Shown in pieces: positions 16,622-27,380 of a stretch of DNA of 64,000 nucleotides; the stretch's first letter is position 1, and every line of letters starts with the position of its first letter. The DNA comes from Streptomyces sp. CB09001 (GTDB taxonomy: Bacteria; Actinomycetota; Actinomycetes; Streptomycetales; Streptomycetaceae), in contig NZ_CP026730.1 of assembly GCF_003369795.1 (NCBI RefSeq), positions 5,571,001 to 5,635,000 of the forward strand, given 5' to 3'. The notes beneath the pieces were generated by a model. That model was not told where the DNA came from. It searched no databases and saw only the letters and a list, made by a program, of their open reading frames with translations. Made by a program: the position numbers and the translations under genes.

Positions 16622-16675
16622 TCACCTTTCGGACCCCGCGGAGCCGCTCGTGGTTCCACGGGGTCCGAAGGTGTG
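16622..16675 (+). terminator. Terminator after whiH
   Basis: CGGACCCCG pairs with CGGGGTCCG, extended outward by CACCTT/AAGGTG with a one-base bulge. The loop carries a further CGTGG/CCACG hairpin. It separates whiH from the hrdB promoter region. Confidence 0.7.
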
Positions 16676-16979
16676 ATGAGAGGCTGAGCCTTCCTGGTGC
16701 GGTCGGAAGGTACGCGTCAATGACCTGGTTTATCCGCTTCCGACCGGTTTTGATCGCTTACGGGGTGTGACTCGGGCCACGCGGATTGGGCGTAACGCTC
16801 TTGGGAACAACACGATGACCTAAGAGGTGACAGCCGCGGAGGGAATACGGACGCCGTTCACGGCGCTGTGTATCTCCTCGGCCCGCCCGCACCGTCGGCC
16901 CATTCCCAAGCCGGTGGTCGGCCCCTGTCCGCCGTGGACGGGGCCGGAAGCCGTTTTTCAACGTTCCGAGAGGTTGTTC
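16676..16979 (+). promoter_or_regulatory. hrdB promoter and long leader
   Basis: CGTAAC (16791-16796), a 16-base spacer and CGATGA (16813-16818) form an ECF-type promoter. The main hrdB promoter of Streptomyces depends on the ECF factor ShbA, so this is the likely site; the start point would be near 16825. That leaves a leader of about 155 bases before the GTG. No other gene is seen in the gap between the whiH terminator and hrdB. Confidence 0.6.
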
Positions 16980-18512
<1,533 letters not shown>

Positions 18513-18551
18513 GTCGTAGCAGGCCGTACGAGCGCGCAGTACGAGCGACGG

Positions 18552-18584
18552 AGGCCCGGTCCCGCCAGGTGCGGAACCGGGCCT
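18552..18584 (+). terminator. Terminator after hrdB
   Basis: AGGCCCGGT pairs with ACCGGGCCT around a 15-base loop, followed by a T. It lies 40 bases past the hrdB stop codon. Confidence 0.7.
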
Positions 18585-18665
18585 TCGTGCAGGGCAGCGG
18601 GTGCGCGACACGACGCGCTGGATCACTCTGGGTGTCTCATGACCACCTAGGAGTGAGGAGCCCGC

Positions 18666-19523
18666 ATGCGTCGTCTCTTTGCCCGGACACTGGCCCGGCC
18701 GCTGGTGCTGGCGGCCGCGGCGACCGCGATACCGCTGGGGTCCGCCGTCCCCGCGGCCGCCGACAGCATCGTCGTCGGAGGCTTTCCGGTCGAGGTGTCC
18801 GACAGTCCGTGGACCGTCGCCCTGTCCAGTCGTGACCGGTTCGGGGGTACGCGGGCGGGACAGTTCTGCGGGGGAGTGGCCGTCGGCCGGACCACCGTGC
18901 TCACGGCGGCTCACTGTCTGGGGGAGGAGGTTCTCGGGTCGCCGCCGGAACAGGTGGACGACCTGAGGGTCATCGCGGGCCGGACCGACCTGCTGTCGGA
19001 CCAGGGGCAGGAGATCTCCGTCCGCTCCGTGTGGGTGAATCCGGAGCACGACGACGGCAGCAACGCCGGCGACTTCGCGGTGCTCACGCTCTCCGAAGCC
19101 CTTCCCGCCGGCTCGGTCATAGGGATGGCGGCGGAAGGCGACCCCGCGTACACACCGGACACGGGGGCCCTCGTCTACGGCTGGGGGGACACCTCGGGCG
19201 CCGGAGACTACGCGAACGGCCTTCACGCGGCCCGTGTGCGCGTGCTGCCGGACGCGTCCTGCGAGCGGGCGTATCCGGGGAACGACGACGGGCACTATCT
19301 CCCGGGCACCATGCTCTGTGCCGGGGAGGAGGTCGGTGGCCGGGACGCCTGTCAGGGGGACAGCGGAGGACCGCTGGTCGGTCGGGGCAGGCTCATCGGT
19401 CTCGTGTCCTGGGGGAGTGGCTGCGGGCGCCCGGGCAGTCCCGGGGTGTACACGCGTGTCTCCTCGGTACTGCGGACGCTGGGCTGGGACGGTACGGCCG
19501 CGCGGCAGCGCGATGGCGTCTGA
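18666..19523 (+). CDS. Secreted trypsin-like serine protease
   Basis: A 285-aa S1A endopeptidase. The N-terminal 35 residues are a Sec signal (two arginines, then LVLAAAATAIPLG, cleavage near AAA/DS). Almost no propeptide precedes the mature start IVVGG. The catalytic triad is His in VLTAAHC, Asp in AGDFAVLTL and Ser in CQGDSGGPL; the Asp six residues before GDSGG points to trypsin-like specificity. Three disulfide cysteine pairs are conserved. GAGTGAGGAG precedes the ATG. The gene is monocistronic, downstream of hrdB as in other Streptomyces. Confidence 0.93.
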   Translation: MRRLFARTLARPLVLAAAATAIPLGSAVPAAADSIVVGGFPVEVSDSPWTVALSSRDRFGGTRAGQFCGGVAVGRTTVLTAAHCLGEEVLGSPPEQVDDLRVIAGRTDLLSDQGQEISVRSVWVNPEHDDGSNAGDFAVLTLSEALPAGSVIGMAAEGDPAYTPDTGALVYGWGDTSGAGDYANGLHAARVRVLPDASCERAYPGNDDGHYLPGTMLCAGEEVGGRDACQGDSGGPLVGRGRLIGLVSWGSGCGRPGSPGVYTRVSSVLRTLGWDGTAARQRDGV

Positions 19524-19555
19524 GGGCCGCTGAGAGGCCTGAGGGCCGCTGAGAG
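19520..19555 (+). repeat. Direct repeat spanning the protease stop codon
   Basis: CTGAGGGCCGCTGAGAG occurs twice with a 19-base period (19520-19536 and 19539-19555). The protease stop codon is in the first copy. It looks like a recent short duplication and is probably neutral. Confidence 0.7.
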
Positions 19556-19573
19556 CCTTTCGAGTACGAGCAC

Positions 19574-19608
19574 GGGCGGCCGCCTCCGGGTTCCGGAGGC
19601 GGCCGCCC
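19574..19608. terminator. Strong terminator between convergent genes
   Basis: A perfect 16-bp stem (GGGCGGCCGCCTCCGG with its complement) closes a three-base GTT loop and is followed by CCTT. It serves the protease and probably the convergent DUF7455 gene. Confidence 0.8.
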
Positions 19609-19653
19609 CTTCATCGGCCTGTGCCGATTCGGCTCGTCGTCGGGCGCGTTGAG

Positions 19654-19884
19654 TCAGCGCTCTTCCTCGGTGGAAGATGCCGGAACGGTCGTCAGCCGCT
19701 CCGTCTCGTCCTGTATCTCAGCGGCGATCTTCTTGAGTTCCGGCTCGAACTTGCGACCGTGGTGGGCGCAGAAGAGCAGTTCTCCGCCGCTCAGCAGGAC
19801 GACGCGCAGGTATGCCTGGGCGCCGCAGCGGTCGCAGCGATCGGCGGCCGTCAGCGGGCTTGCGGAAGTCAGAACAGTAGTCAC
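19654..19884 (-). CDS. DUF7455 small zinc-ribbon-like protein
   Basis: A 76-aa protein of a short actinobacterial family. The CDRCG motif near residue 17 and FCAHH near residue 38 could bind one zinc ion, giving a mini zinc-ribbon. The C-terminal half (EPELKKIAAEIQDETERL) is predicted helical and charged. Function is unknown; such proteins are often found near hrdB. GAGG lies eight bases before the ATG. It is convergent with the secreted protease and divergent from parE. Confidence 0.85.
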   Translation of the reverse strand: MTTVLTSASPLTAADRCDRCGAQAYLRVVLLSGGELLFCAHHGRKFEPELKKIAAEIQDETERLTTVPASSTEEER

Positions 19885-20324
19885 GTCGCCTCTTCTCTAG
19901 CTCGACGAGCTGTCGTACCAGGGTCAACATCCAACCAGCCCCAAAACGTTCCCGCTCGTGGCTTTTCCTCGAAAAAACTTTCCGAGGGGCCGGCTGTTGC
20001 CGATTGGCGGCGAATGTGCCGTATTGCGTGTCTTTGTGTCGTACGGGTTCGCGCAGTCGGTCAGTGTCGGTCCCGCCGGCTGGGTTGCCGGTTTGTTCAT
20101 GAGGACGTGCCCGGAGCCTAAATGGTTCATGCGTCGAAGGGAACGTGATGTGTACTTCACCCCATCGAGGGATCGAACAGGCATGCGACCCTGGACTAGG
20201 GTGAGTGCGTGACGAGGGTGGCGTTACAACGGCTCTACCAGGCCTCGGTACCCTCTGACCGGTGAACCGAGCCGCGCCCTTACCCAGCGGGGCCCCATCT
20301 GAAATTCAGCGAGGAGCGAACCGC
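19885..20324. promoter_or_regulatory. Intergenic region with candidate parE promoter
   Basis: This 440-base gap between divergent genes holds no convincing gene. A candidate parE promoter is TCGAAC (20173-20178), an 18-base spacer and TAGGGT (20197-20202), which would leave a leader of about 115 bases. The left part includes a modestly AT-richer block (19940-19985). Overlapping open frames on both strands at 19924-20212 lack ribosome-binding sites and look random. Confidence 0.45.
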
Positions 20325-22448
20325 GTGACCGCCGAGACATCCGTGCCGTCCACTGCGCTGCTGGCAGGAGCAGACCGGGACGGATCCAACTACACCGCGC
20401 GGCACCTGCTCGTCCTCGAGGGGCTCGAGGCCGTACGCAAGCGTCCGGGCATGTACATCGGATCGACCGACAGCCGTGGCCTGATGCACTGCCTGTGGGA
20501 GATCATCGACAACTCCGTCGACGAGGCCCTGGGTGGTTACTGCGACCACATCGAAGTGATCCTCCACGACGACGCCTCGGTGGAGGTCCGGGACAACGGC
20601 CGGGGCATCCCGGTCGACGTCGAGCCCAAGACCGGCCTGTCCGGCGTCGAGGTCGTCATGACCAAGCTGCACGCCGGCGGCAAGTTCGGCGGCGGCGCCT
20701 ACGCCGCCTCGGGCGGTCTGCACGGTGTCGGCGCCTCCGTGGTGAACGCCCTGTCCGCCCGTCTGGACATCGAGGTCGACCTCGGCGGGCACACCCACGC
20801 CATCAGTTTCCGGCGCGGGGTGCCCGGCACGTTCGCGAAGAGCGGACCGGACGCGAACTTCGAGGCCGGCAGCGGGCTGCGCAAGGTCAAGAAGGTCCCC
20901 AAGAGCCGCAGGGGCACGCGCGTGCGGTACTGGGCGGACCGCCAGATCTTCCTCAAGGACGCGAAGCTCTCCCTGGACACCCTGCACCAGCGGGCCCGCC
21001 AGACCGCGTTCCTCGTGCCCGGACTCACCATCGTCGTCCGCGACGAGTTCGGTCTCGGTGACGGCGGCAGCAAGGGCGAGGAGTCGTTCCGCTTCGACGG
21101 GGGCATCAGCGAGTTCTGCGAGTTCCTGGCCGCCGACCGGCCTGTCTGCGACGTCCTCCGCTTCAGCGGGCAGGGCAGCTTCAAGGAGACGGTCCCGGTC
21201 CTGGACGAGGACGGCCAGATGACGCCCAGCGAGGTCACCCGCGACCTCGCCGTCGACGTCGCGCTGCGCTGGGGCACCGGTTACGACACCACGGTCAGGT
21301 CGTTCGTCAACATCATCGCCACGCCCAAGGGCGGCACCCACGTCGCCGGCTTCGAGCAGGCGGTGGCCAAGACGATGAACGAGGTGCTGCGCACCAAGAA
21401 GATGCTGCGCGTCGCCGAGGACGACATCGTCAAGGACGACGCCCTGGAAGGGCTGACGGCGGTCGTCACCGTCCGCCTCGCCGAGCCGCAGTTCGAGGGC
21501 CAGACCAAGGAGGTCCTCGGCACCTCGGCCGCCCGCCGGATCGTGAACAGCGTGATCAGCAGGGAACTGAAGGCGTTCCTCACCTCGACCAAGCGGGACG
21601 CGGCCCAGCAGGCCCGCGTGGTCATGGAGAAGGCCGTCGCCGCGGCCCGCACCCGTATCGCGGCCCGCCAGCACAAGGACGCCCAGCGTCGCAAGACGGC
21701 CCTGGAGTCGTCGTCGCTGCCCGCGAAGCTCGCCGACTGCCGCAGCGACGACGTCGACCGCAGCGAGCTGTTCATCGTCGAGGGCGACTCCGCGCTGGGC
21801 ACGGCCAAGCTGGCCCGGAACTCCGAGTTCCAGGCGCTGCTGCCGATCCGGGGCAAGATCCTCAACGTCCAGAAGTCGTCCGTGACGGACATGCTGAAGA
21901 ACGCCGAGTGCGGGGCGATCATCCAGGTCATAGGAGCCGGGTCGGGCCGTACCTTCGACATCGACGCGGCCCGCTACGGCAAGATCATCATGATGACCGA
22001 CGCCGATGTGGACGGCTCCCACATCCGCACCCTGCTGCTGACCCTCTTCCACCGCTACATGCGGCCCATGGTCGAGGCCGGCCGGGTGTTCGCCGCGGTG
22101 CCGCCGCTGCACCGCATCGAGCTGGTCCAGCCGAAGAAGGGCCAGGACAAGTACGTCTACACGTACTCGGACCGCGAGCTGCGCGACAAGCTCATGGAGC
22201 TCCAGAGCAAGAACATCCGGTACAAGGACTCCATCCAGCGCTACAAGGGCCTCGGCGAGATGGACGCCGACCAGCTGGCGGAGACCACCATGGATCCGCG
22301 CCACCGGACCCTGCGCCGGATCAACCTGACCGACCTGGACTCCGCCGAGGGGGTTTTCGACCTGCTGATGGGCAACGACGTCGCACCCCGCAAGGAGTTC
22401 ATCTCCAGCTCGGCGGCGACGCTGGACCGGTCACGCATCGACGCGTGA
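20325..22448 (+). CDS. parE: DNA topoisomerase IV subunit B (ParE)
   Basis: A 707-aa type IIA topoisomerase ATPase subunit that, with ParC, decatenates sister chromosomes. The GHKL ATP site shows EIIDNSVDEALGG, DNGRGIPV and GGLHGVGASVVNALS. The Toprim domain carries FIVEGDSALGTA and the metal-binding MTDADVDGSHIRTL. The C-terminus has the YKGLGEMDADQLAETTMDP block. I chose GTG 20325 because GAGGAG lies eight bases upstream; GTG 20262 has none. It is called ParE rather than GyrB because of its partner parC at 36-38 kb and its known position next to hrdB; gyrB normally sits beside the origin. Confidence 0.93.
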   Translation: MTAETSVPSTALLAGADRDGSNYTARHLLVLEGLEAVRKRPGMYIGSTDSRGLMHCLWEIIDNSVDEALGGYCDHIEVILHDDASVEVRDNGRGIPVDVEPKTGLSGVEVVMTKLHAGGKFGGGAYAASGGLHGVGASVVNALSARLDIEVDLGGHTHAISFRRGVPGTFAKSGPDANFEAGSGLRKVKKVPKSRRGTRVRYWADRQIFLKDAKLSLDTLHQRARQTAFLVPGLTIVVRDEFGLGDGGSKGEESFRFDGGISEFCEFLAADRPVCDVLRFSGQGSFKETVPVLDEDGQMTPSEVTRDLAVDVALRWGTGYDTTVRSFVNIIATPKGGTHVAGFEQAVAKTMNEVLRTKKMLRVAEDDIVKDDALEGLTAVVTVRLAEPQFEGQTKEVLGTSAARRIVNSVISRELKAFLTSTKRDAAQQARVVMEKAVAAARTRIAARQHKDAQRRKTALESSSLPAKLADCRSDDVDRSELFIVEGDSALGTAKLARNSEFQALLPIRGKILNVQKSSVTDMLKNAECGAIIQVIGAGSGRTFDIDAARYGKIIMMTDADVDGSHIRTLLLTLFHRYMRPMVEAGRVFAAVPPLHRIELVQPKKGQDKYVYTYSDRELRDKLMELQSKNIRYKDSIQRYKGLGEMDADQLAETTMDPRHRTLRRINLTDLDSAEGVFDLLMGNDVAPRKEFISSSAATLDRSRIDA

Positions 22449-22460
22449 CGCAGCTCATCC

Positions 22461-22500
22461 GTCGGACCGGGCCCGGGAACGAGACCGGGCCCGGTCCGAC
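22461..22500 (+). terminator. Terminator after parE
   Basis: A perfect 16-bp stem (GTCGGACCGGGCCCGG with its complement) closes an eight-base loop, 12 bases after the parE stop codon. Confidence 0.8.
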
Positions 22501-22720
22501 GTGTGCGGTGGGTCGTAAGTGGTCTGCCGTAAGGCCCGAGTGGCGCGCCGCCGTGTCCCGGGCCGTCGCCCTCTCCACCTCTGGGTGGAGTGCCGCGCCA
22601 GGCAGAACTCCACCCATGATCCACCCGGACTCCGATTCCGTGACCTCGCCGTTTCCGTAACGTCGAAGGCGTCGGCGGGACCGCCGCCGGCATCACCCTT
22701 CTTCCGCTCACGGAGGCACG

Positions 22721-23245
22721 ATGTCCGGGCTCGTCGACGCGTTGGTCATCACGGCGGTGGCGGGCCTGGTGATCGCCCGGCAGTTCCGCGCAAGCCGGAT
22801 CGACACCGGCCGACGCTGGTGGGTGCTGCCCGTCGTGCTGGGCATCGTCGCACTGCGCGAACCGGGCCTGATCGACGCCCACCACCAGACGGCGGCCGTG
22901 CTGCTGTTCGCCGCCGAGGTGCTCGTCGGCCTGCTCACCGGGGTCGGATGGGCCTGGACCACCCGCATATGGGTTGAGGCCGACGGTGCAGTGTGGAGCA
23001 GGGGCACCAGGGCGAGCGTCGCCGTGTGGGCCGTCGGAATCGCGCTCCGCGCCGGCCTCTACGGGATCGGTGCTGTCCTGGGGGTGCGGCAGGACGGCTC
23101 CGCCCTCCTGCTGGCCCTGGCGGTGACCCTTCTGGTCCGGTCCGGAGTCCTGGCCTGGCGCGTTCAGGGCCCAGGCCCGGCCGGAGCCACCGGTCCCGCG
23201 TACCGTGCCGCCGTGCCCCGGCCCACCTGGAAGGAGCCCGCGTGA
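22721..23245 (+). CDS. DUF1453/CcdC-like integral membrane protein
   Basis: A 174-aa protein with four to five hydrophobic helices (first VDALVITAVAGLVIA; others near residues 35, 60, 95 and 122) and a short cytoplasmic tail. It resembles the DUF1453/CcdC-like family. Function is unknown. GGAGG lies five bases before the ATG. Its stop codon overlaps the start of the histidine kinase (TGATG), so it is the first gene of a three-gene operon and may feed a signal to, or stabilise, that kinase. Confidence 0.8.
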   Translation: MSGLVDALVITAVAGLVIARQFRASRIDTGRRWWVLPVVLGIVALREPGLIDAHHQTAAVLLFAAEVLVGLLTGVGWAWTTRIWVEADGAVWSRGTRASVAVWAVGIALRAGLYGIGAVLGVRQDGSALLLALAVTLLVRSGVLAWRVQGPGPAGATGPAYRAAVPRPTWKEPA

Positions 23246-24396
23246 TGGAGAACATCTGGACGAGGTGGCCTTCCAGGGAGGCACTCCTGCCCGAGAGCGT
23301 CTCCCGGCCCCGCCGCCTGCTCACCGGGGCGGTGCGCCTGGTGGTGTTCGGGATGCTGTTGTGGGGTGCGTTCACCAGCAGCCGTCTGCACGGGTGGGGA
23401 TCGGTCGCGGCGGCCGTCGGCCTCGTGGCCGCCGTGTGCGTGGCCTGGGCCTTCTTCCGGACCACACTCGCGCACCAGTTGTGGCCGTCCCTGACACTCG
23501 TCGTCCTCCTGCTCGCGATCGCGACGGCCGCCCAGTCCGTCGGCTTCGGTGTCCCCGCACTGGTCATCTGGTGCGGCTGCGCCGTCGTGGCGGTGGAACG
23601 GTTGCCCATCGCCGCCGCGCTGCCCGTGGCCTCGGGCGCGCTCACCTCCTATGCCGTGGTCAGCGACGACCCATGGCTCACCACGGTGGCGACGGCGGGC
23701 GGACTGGCGCTCGGCGGATACGTTCTGCGGCTCGACGCCGAGGCACGGGGGAGCGCGCAGCGGCTGCTGGCCCAGGAGCGGGCCGCCCGGGCGGCCGAGG
23801 CGGAGACCGCGGCACTCGCGGAGCGGGCCCGCATCGCCCGGGAGATCCACGACGTGCTGGCGCACAGCCTCTCGGCGCAGATGGTGCACCTGGAGGCGGC
23901 CCGATTGCTCATCGAGCGGGACGCGGACCGGCAGCAGATCCTGGACCGGGTGGTGGCGGCGCGGGGAATGGCCCGCGACGGACTCGCCGAGACCCGGCAG
24001 GCGTTGTCCGCGCTGCGCGGCGATCTGACGCCGTTGGAGGACTTCCTGGCCCAGCTCGCCGAGACGGCAGGGGGCACGGCAGAGGTCACCATTACGGGCG
24101 AACGCAGACCGCTGCCCGCCGAGGCGTCACAGGCCGTGCGCCGGGTGGCCCAGGAGGCACTGACGAACGCCCGCAGGCACGCCCCCGGCGCCGGCGTGCG
24201 GGTGCGGCTGGACTACAGCGCCCGCGAAGTGGTGCTGGACGTGCGGGATTCGGGAGGTCCGCCCGGCGAAGACACCGGCACCGGAGGTGGGTACGGTCTG
24301 CTGGGCATGCGGGAGCGTGCCGAGCTGCTGGGCGGCTCGCTGCGGGCAGGGCCGGGCGAGGAGGGGTTCGTGGTGACGTTGAAGGTGCCCGTATGA
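23245..24396 (+). CDS. NarL-type sensor histidine kinase
   Basis: A 383-aa membrane kinase. Residues 1-165 contain about five hydrophobic helices with little extracellular loop, so the signal is probably membrane-borne. A short coiled coil (residues 170-195, alanine/glutamate rich) leads to the HisKA_3 phosphoacceptor His202 in REIHDVLAHSLS. The HATPase domain follows, with EALTNARRHAPG (N box), DVRDSGG and GYGLLGMRERAELLGG. It overlaps the upstream membrane protein by one base and its partner regulator by four bases. The signal is unknown. Confidence 0.93.
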   Translation: MENIWTRWPSREALLPESVSRPRRLLTGAVRLVVFGMLLWGAFTSSRLHGWGSVAAAVGLVAAVCVAWAFFRTTLAHQLWPSLTLVVLLLAIATAAQSVGFGVPALVIWCGCAVVAVERLPIAAALPVASGALTSYAVVSDDPWLTTVATAGGLALGGYVLRLDAEARGSAQRLLAQERAARAAEAETAALAERARIAREIHDVLAHSLSAQMVHLEAARLLIERDADRQQILDRVVAARGMARDGLAETRQALSALRGDLTPLEDFLAQLAETAGGTAEVTITGERRPLPAEASQAVRRVAQEALTNARRHAPGAGVRVRLDYSAREVVLDVRDSGGPPGEDTGTGGGYGLLGMRERAELLGGSLRAGPGEEGFVVTLKVPV

Positions 24397-25106
24397 GTGA
24401 GGTGCCCGGGGAGAGGCCCGCGCGGGTGGTGGTCGCGGACGACCAGACCGTGGTGCGCGAGGGGATCGTGATGCTGCTCGGACTCCTGCCCGGGATCGAT
24501 GTGGTGGGCGCCGCCGGGGACGGCGAGGAGGCGGTCCGGCTCGTCGCCGAACTCGCTCCGGACGTGGTGCTCATGGATCTGCGCATGCCCAGATGCGACG
24601 GGGTGGAGGCTACCCGCCGGATCCGTTCCCGACACCCAGGGACGCAGGTCGTCGTGCTCACGACCTACGCCGACGACGCGTCACTGTTTCCGGCGTTGCA
24701 CGCGGGGGCGCGTGGATATCTCACCAAGGACGCGGGCGGGGACGAGATCGTCCGGGCGGTGCACAGCGTCCTGTCCGGAGACGCGGGACTGGCGCCGAGC
24801 ATCCAACGACGGCTGCTGGAGCGCCTGTCCCAGTCAGGGTCGGGGTTCGGGTCCGAGTCCGAGTCCGAGCCGCGGCCGACCGGACCGCCCGAGCCCCCGG
24901 ACGGGCTCACCACCCGGGAGACCGAGGTGCTGGTTCTCATCGCCGAAGGACTCAGCAACCACCAGATCGCGAACAGACTGCAGGTCTCCACGGCCACGGT
25001 GAAGACCCACATCAACAACCTGTTCGCCAAGACGGGTCTCAAGGACCGTGCGCAGGCGGTGCGTTACGCCTATGGGAAGGGGCTGGTGCGGCCACCAGGG
25101 GAATGA
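24393..25106 (+). CDS. LuxR/NarL-type response regulator
   Basis: A 237-aa regulator. The receiver domain has phosphoacceptor Asp62 in VVLMDLRMP, with the acidic pair Asp16/Asp17 and the switch lysine in GYLTKDAGG. The LuxR HTH at about 170-230 shows LTTRETEVLVLIAEG and STATVKTHINNLFAKTG. Between them lies an unusual serine/glutamate-rich linker (residues 148-165). The ATG overlaps the kinase stop codon (ATGA), making tight co-translation likely. The genes it controls cannot be told; a symporter pair begins 70 bases downstream. Confidence 0.93.
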   Translation: MSEVPGERPARVVVADDQTVVREGIVMLLGLLPGIDVVGAAGDGEEAVRLVAELAPDVVLMDLRMPRCDGVEATRRIRSRHPGTQVVVLTTYADDASLFPALHAGARGYLTKDAGGDEIVRAVHSVLSGDAGLAPSIQRRLLERLSQSGSGFGSESESEPRPTGPPEPPDGLTTRETEVLVLIAEGLSNHQIANRLQVSTATVKTHINNLFAKTGLKDRAQAVRYAYGKGLVRPPGE

Positions 25107-25175
25107 ATCACCTGATGGGGTGAAGCACGTGGGGAAGAAGAGTCAGGGATCTTCCCGTTCTGTCCATCCTTGGGC

Positions 25176-25754
25176 ATGCAGTCAAGCAACGATCCGCCCC
25201 GCGGCCCCGGGGGCGGTCCGGAAAGCGCGGCCGACCACCGCGCCGCGCCGGGCAGGGCCTACGTCGAGACGGCCCAGGGGGCGCGGTACGACGGCCCGCG
25301 GTACGACGACCCGTGGTACGACGCCCTCGCCTCCGGTTGGGGCGAATCGGCCGGTCCCGCAGCCGCCGAGCCGGCGGTGCCACCGATGCGTCGGAACGCT
25401 CCGGCCGAGCTGCCCCCGGCCGCGGGCGACGTGTACCTGGCGGTCCAGCGCAGCGCGGCCTTCCAGGAGGTCCGCAGCCGGTACCGGAGGTTCGTGGTGC
25501 CGACGGTCGCCGGCTTCTTCCTCTGGTACGTCGCCTACGTGGTTGCCGCCACGTCGGCGCCCACCCTGATGGCCCGGCCGGTGGCCGGCGCGGTGAACGT
25601 GGCGATGGTCGCGGGACTCGGGCAGTTCCTCACCACGTTCCTGCTCACCTGGGCCTACACCCGCCACGCCCGGCTGCGCAGGGACCGGGCCGCGCTCGAA
25701 CTGCGCTGGGACACCCAGGAGCTGACGCGCGGAGTGCGAGGCGAAGCGTCGTGA
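25176..25754 (+). CDS. DUF485 family membrane protein
   Basis: A 192-aa protein. Residues 1-85 are polar and low-complexity with arginine-tyrosine-aspartate repeats. Residues 88-170 form the DUF485 domain with two membrane helices (FVVPTVAGFFLWYVAYVV and VAMVAGLGQFLTTFLLTW). DUF485 proteins are regularly encoded just before acetate/monocarboxylate SSS symporters and may act as their small partner subunit. Here the GTG of the symporter overlaps this stop codon (GTGA). The long N-terminal extension is unusual for the family. Confidence 0.88.
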   Translation: MQSSNDPPRGPGGGPESAADHRAAPGRAYVETAQGARYDGPRYDDPWYDALASGWGESAGPAAAEPAVPPMRRNAPAELPPAAGDVYLAVQRSAAFQEVRSRYRRFVVPTVAGFFLWYVAYVVAATSAPTLMARPVAGAVNVAMVAGLGQFLTTFLLTWAYTRHARLRRDRAALELRWDTQELTRGVRGEAS

Positions 25755-27343
25755 CGGGCGATCACCAGACCCTGGCCCTGCTGCTGTTCAGCACGTTCGT
25801 CGCCGTCACGCTCGGGATCACCACGTGGGTGGGCCGCCACCGGCAGGGATCCGCCGAGGAGTTCTACGCCGGCGGGCGCCTCTTCTCCCCGATGGAGAAT
25901 GGTTTTGCCATCTCCGGCGACTACATGTCGGCCGCATCCTTCCTCGGCATCTCGGGGCTCATCGCGCTCTACGGCTACGACGGCATGCTCTACTCGGTGG
26001 GGTTCCTGGTGGCCTGGCTCGTGGTCCTGTTCCTCGTCGCCGAACTGGTCCGCAACTGCGGACGGTTCACCCTCGCCGACGTCGTGGCCGCCCGGATGAG
26101 GGAGCGGCCGGTGCGTATCGCGGCGGGGACCTCCTCGGTCACCGTCTCCGTCCTGTACCTGGTGGCACAGATGGTGGGCGCGGGCAGCCTGGTCGCGCTG
26201 CTGCTGGGCGGGACGAGCGAGGCGGCGCGGACGTGGACCGTCATCGGCGTCGGTGCCCTCATGGTGATCTACGTGTCGCTGGGCGGGATGCGCGCCACCA
26301 CCTGGATCCAGATCGTGAAGGCGGTCCTGCTGCTCGGCGGCACCGTGGCGCTGACCACGCTCGTCCTGGTGCGCTTCCACGGCGACGTGGACCGGCTGCT
26401 GCGCACGGCGGCCGAACGCAGTGGCCACGGTGAGGCGTTCCTCGCGCCCGGCCTCGCCTACGGCGGGGACTGGGTCTCCCGCTTCGACTTCATCAGCCTG
26501 GGACTCGCCCTGGTCCTGGGTACGGCCGGGCTGCCGCACATCCTGTCCCGCTTCTACACCGTGCCCACCGCACGTGCGGCGAGACGGTCCGTGGTCTGGT
26601 CGATCGGTCTCATCGGCGGCTTCTACCTGATGACCATCGTGCTGGGATTCGGTGCCGCCGCCCTGGTCGGGCCGGACGCCGTGCGCGCGTCCAACGCCGC
26701 CGGGAACACAGCGGTGCCGCTGCTCGCCCTCGACCTGGGAGGCGGCGCGCAGTCCACCGGCGGGACGGTCCTGTTCGCCGTCGTCGCCGCCGTCGCCTTC
26801 GCCACCATCCTCGCGGTGGTCGCCGGCATCACCCTGGCGTCCTCGGCGTCGGTGGCCCACGACCTGTACGCGTCCTTGCGGCGTCGCCACGCCAAGCCGC
26901 GCAGCGAGGTCGCCGTGGCGCGGGTCGCCGCCGTCGGCGTCGGCGCCGTCGCGATCGGGCTCGGTCTGCTCGCCCGCGATCTCAACGTCGCGTTCCTGGT
27001 CGGCCTCGCCTTCGCCGTGGCCGCCTCCGCCAACCTGCCGGTACTGCTCTACTCGCTGTTCTGGCGCGGCTTCACCACGCGCGGCGCGGTCTGGGCGGTC
27101 TACGGCGGTCTGGTGCCCTCCGTCGTGCTCGTGCTGCTGTCCCCGGTGGTCTCCGGCAGCCCGCAGTCGCTCTTCCCCGACCTCGACTTCCAGTACTTCC
27201 CGTTGCAGAACCCGGGGCTCGTCTCGATCCCGCTCGGCTTCCTCGCCGGCTGGCTGGGCACGGTCACCTCCCCCGAGGTCCCGGACGAGGCCAGGCACGC
27301 CGAGACCGAGGTGCGGTCGCTGACCGGGGCGGGGGCCGTGTAG
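25751..27343 (+). CDS. SSS-family cation/monocarboxylate symporter (ActP-like)
   Basis: A 530-aa solute:sodium symporter with about 13 membrane helices. The core motifs are SAEEFYAGGRLFSPMENG and GFAISGDYMSAASFLGISG in helices 1-2, LVAQMVGAGSLVALLLG, and GTAGLPHILSRFYTVPT. These match the acetate/propionate/pyruvate branch (ActP/MctC). Coupling to DUF485 supports that branch. The gene runs convergent with a CitA/DcuS-type two-component system, which may sense a related substrate. The exact substrate is not determinable by eye. Confidence 0.9.
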   Translation: MTGDHQTLALLLFSTFVAVTLGITTWVGRHRQGSAEEFYAGGRLFSPMENGFAISGDYMSAASFLGISGLIALYGYDGMLYSVGFLVAWLVVLFLVAELVRNCGRFTLADVVAARMRERPVRIAAGTSSVTVSVLYLVAQMVGAGSLVALLLGGTSEAARTWTVIGVGALMVIYVSLGGMRATTWIQIVKAVLLLGGTVALTTLVLVRFHGDVDRLLRTAAERSGHGEAFLAPGLAYGGDWVSRFDFISLGLALVLGTAGLPHILSRFYTVPTARAARRSVVWSIGLIGGFYLMTIVLGFGAAALVGPDAVRASNAAGNTAVPLLALDLGGGAQSTGGTVLFAVVAAVAFATILAVVAGITLASSASVAHDLYASLRRRHAKPRSEVAVARVAAVGVGAVAIGLGLLARDLNVAFLVGLAFAVAASANLPVLLYSLFWRGFTTRGAVWAVYGGLVPSVVLVLLSPVVSGSPQSLFPDLDFQYFPLQNPGLVSIPLGFLAGWLGTVTSPEVPDEARHAETEVRSLTGAGAV

Positions 27344-27380
27344 GGACGGCGCGGGCGGCTCCCGGTGTCCAGCGGTCGTC

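Noticed and set aside
19924..20212. Overlapping short open frames on both strands in the gap before parE
   Set aside because: Neither has a ribosome-binding site, family resemblance or strong coding bias, and the parE promoter lies inside them.
20280..22304. Long minus-strand open frame over parE
   Set aside because: Shadow of a highly conserved topoisomerase gene; no start signals, charged low-complexity product.
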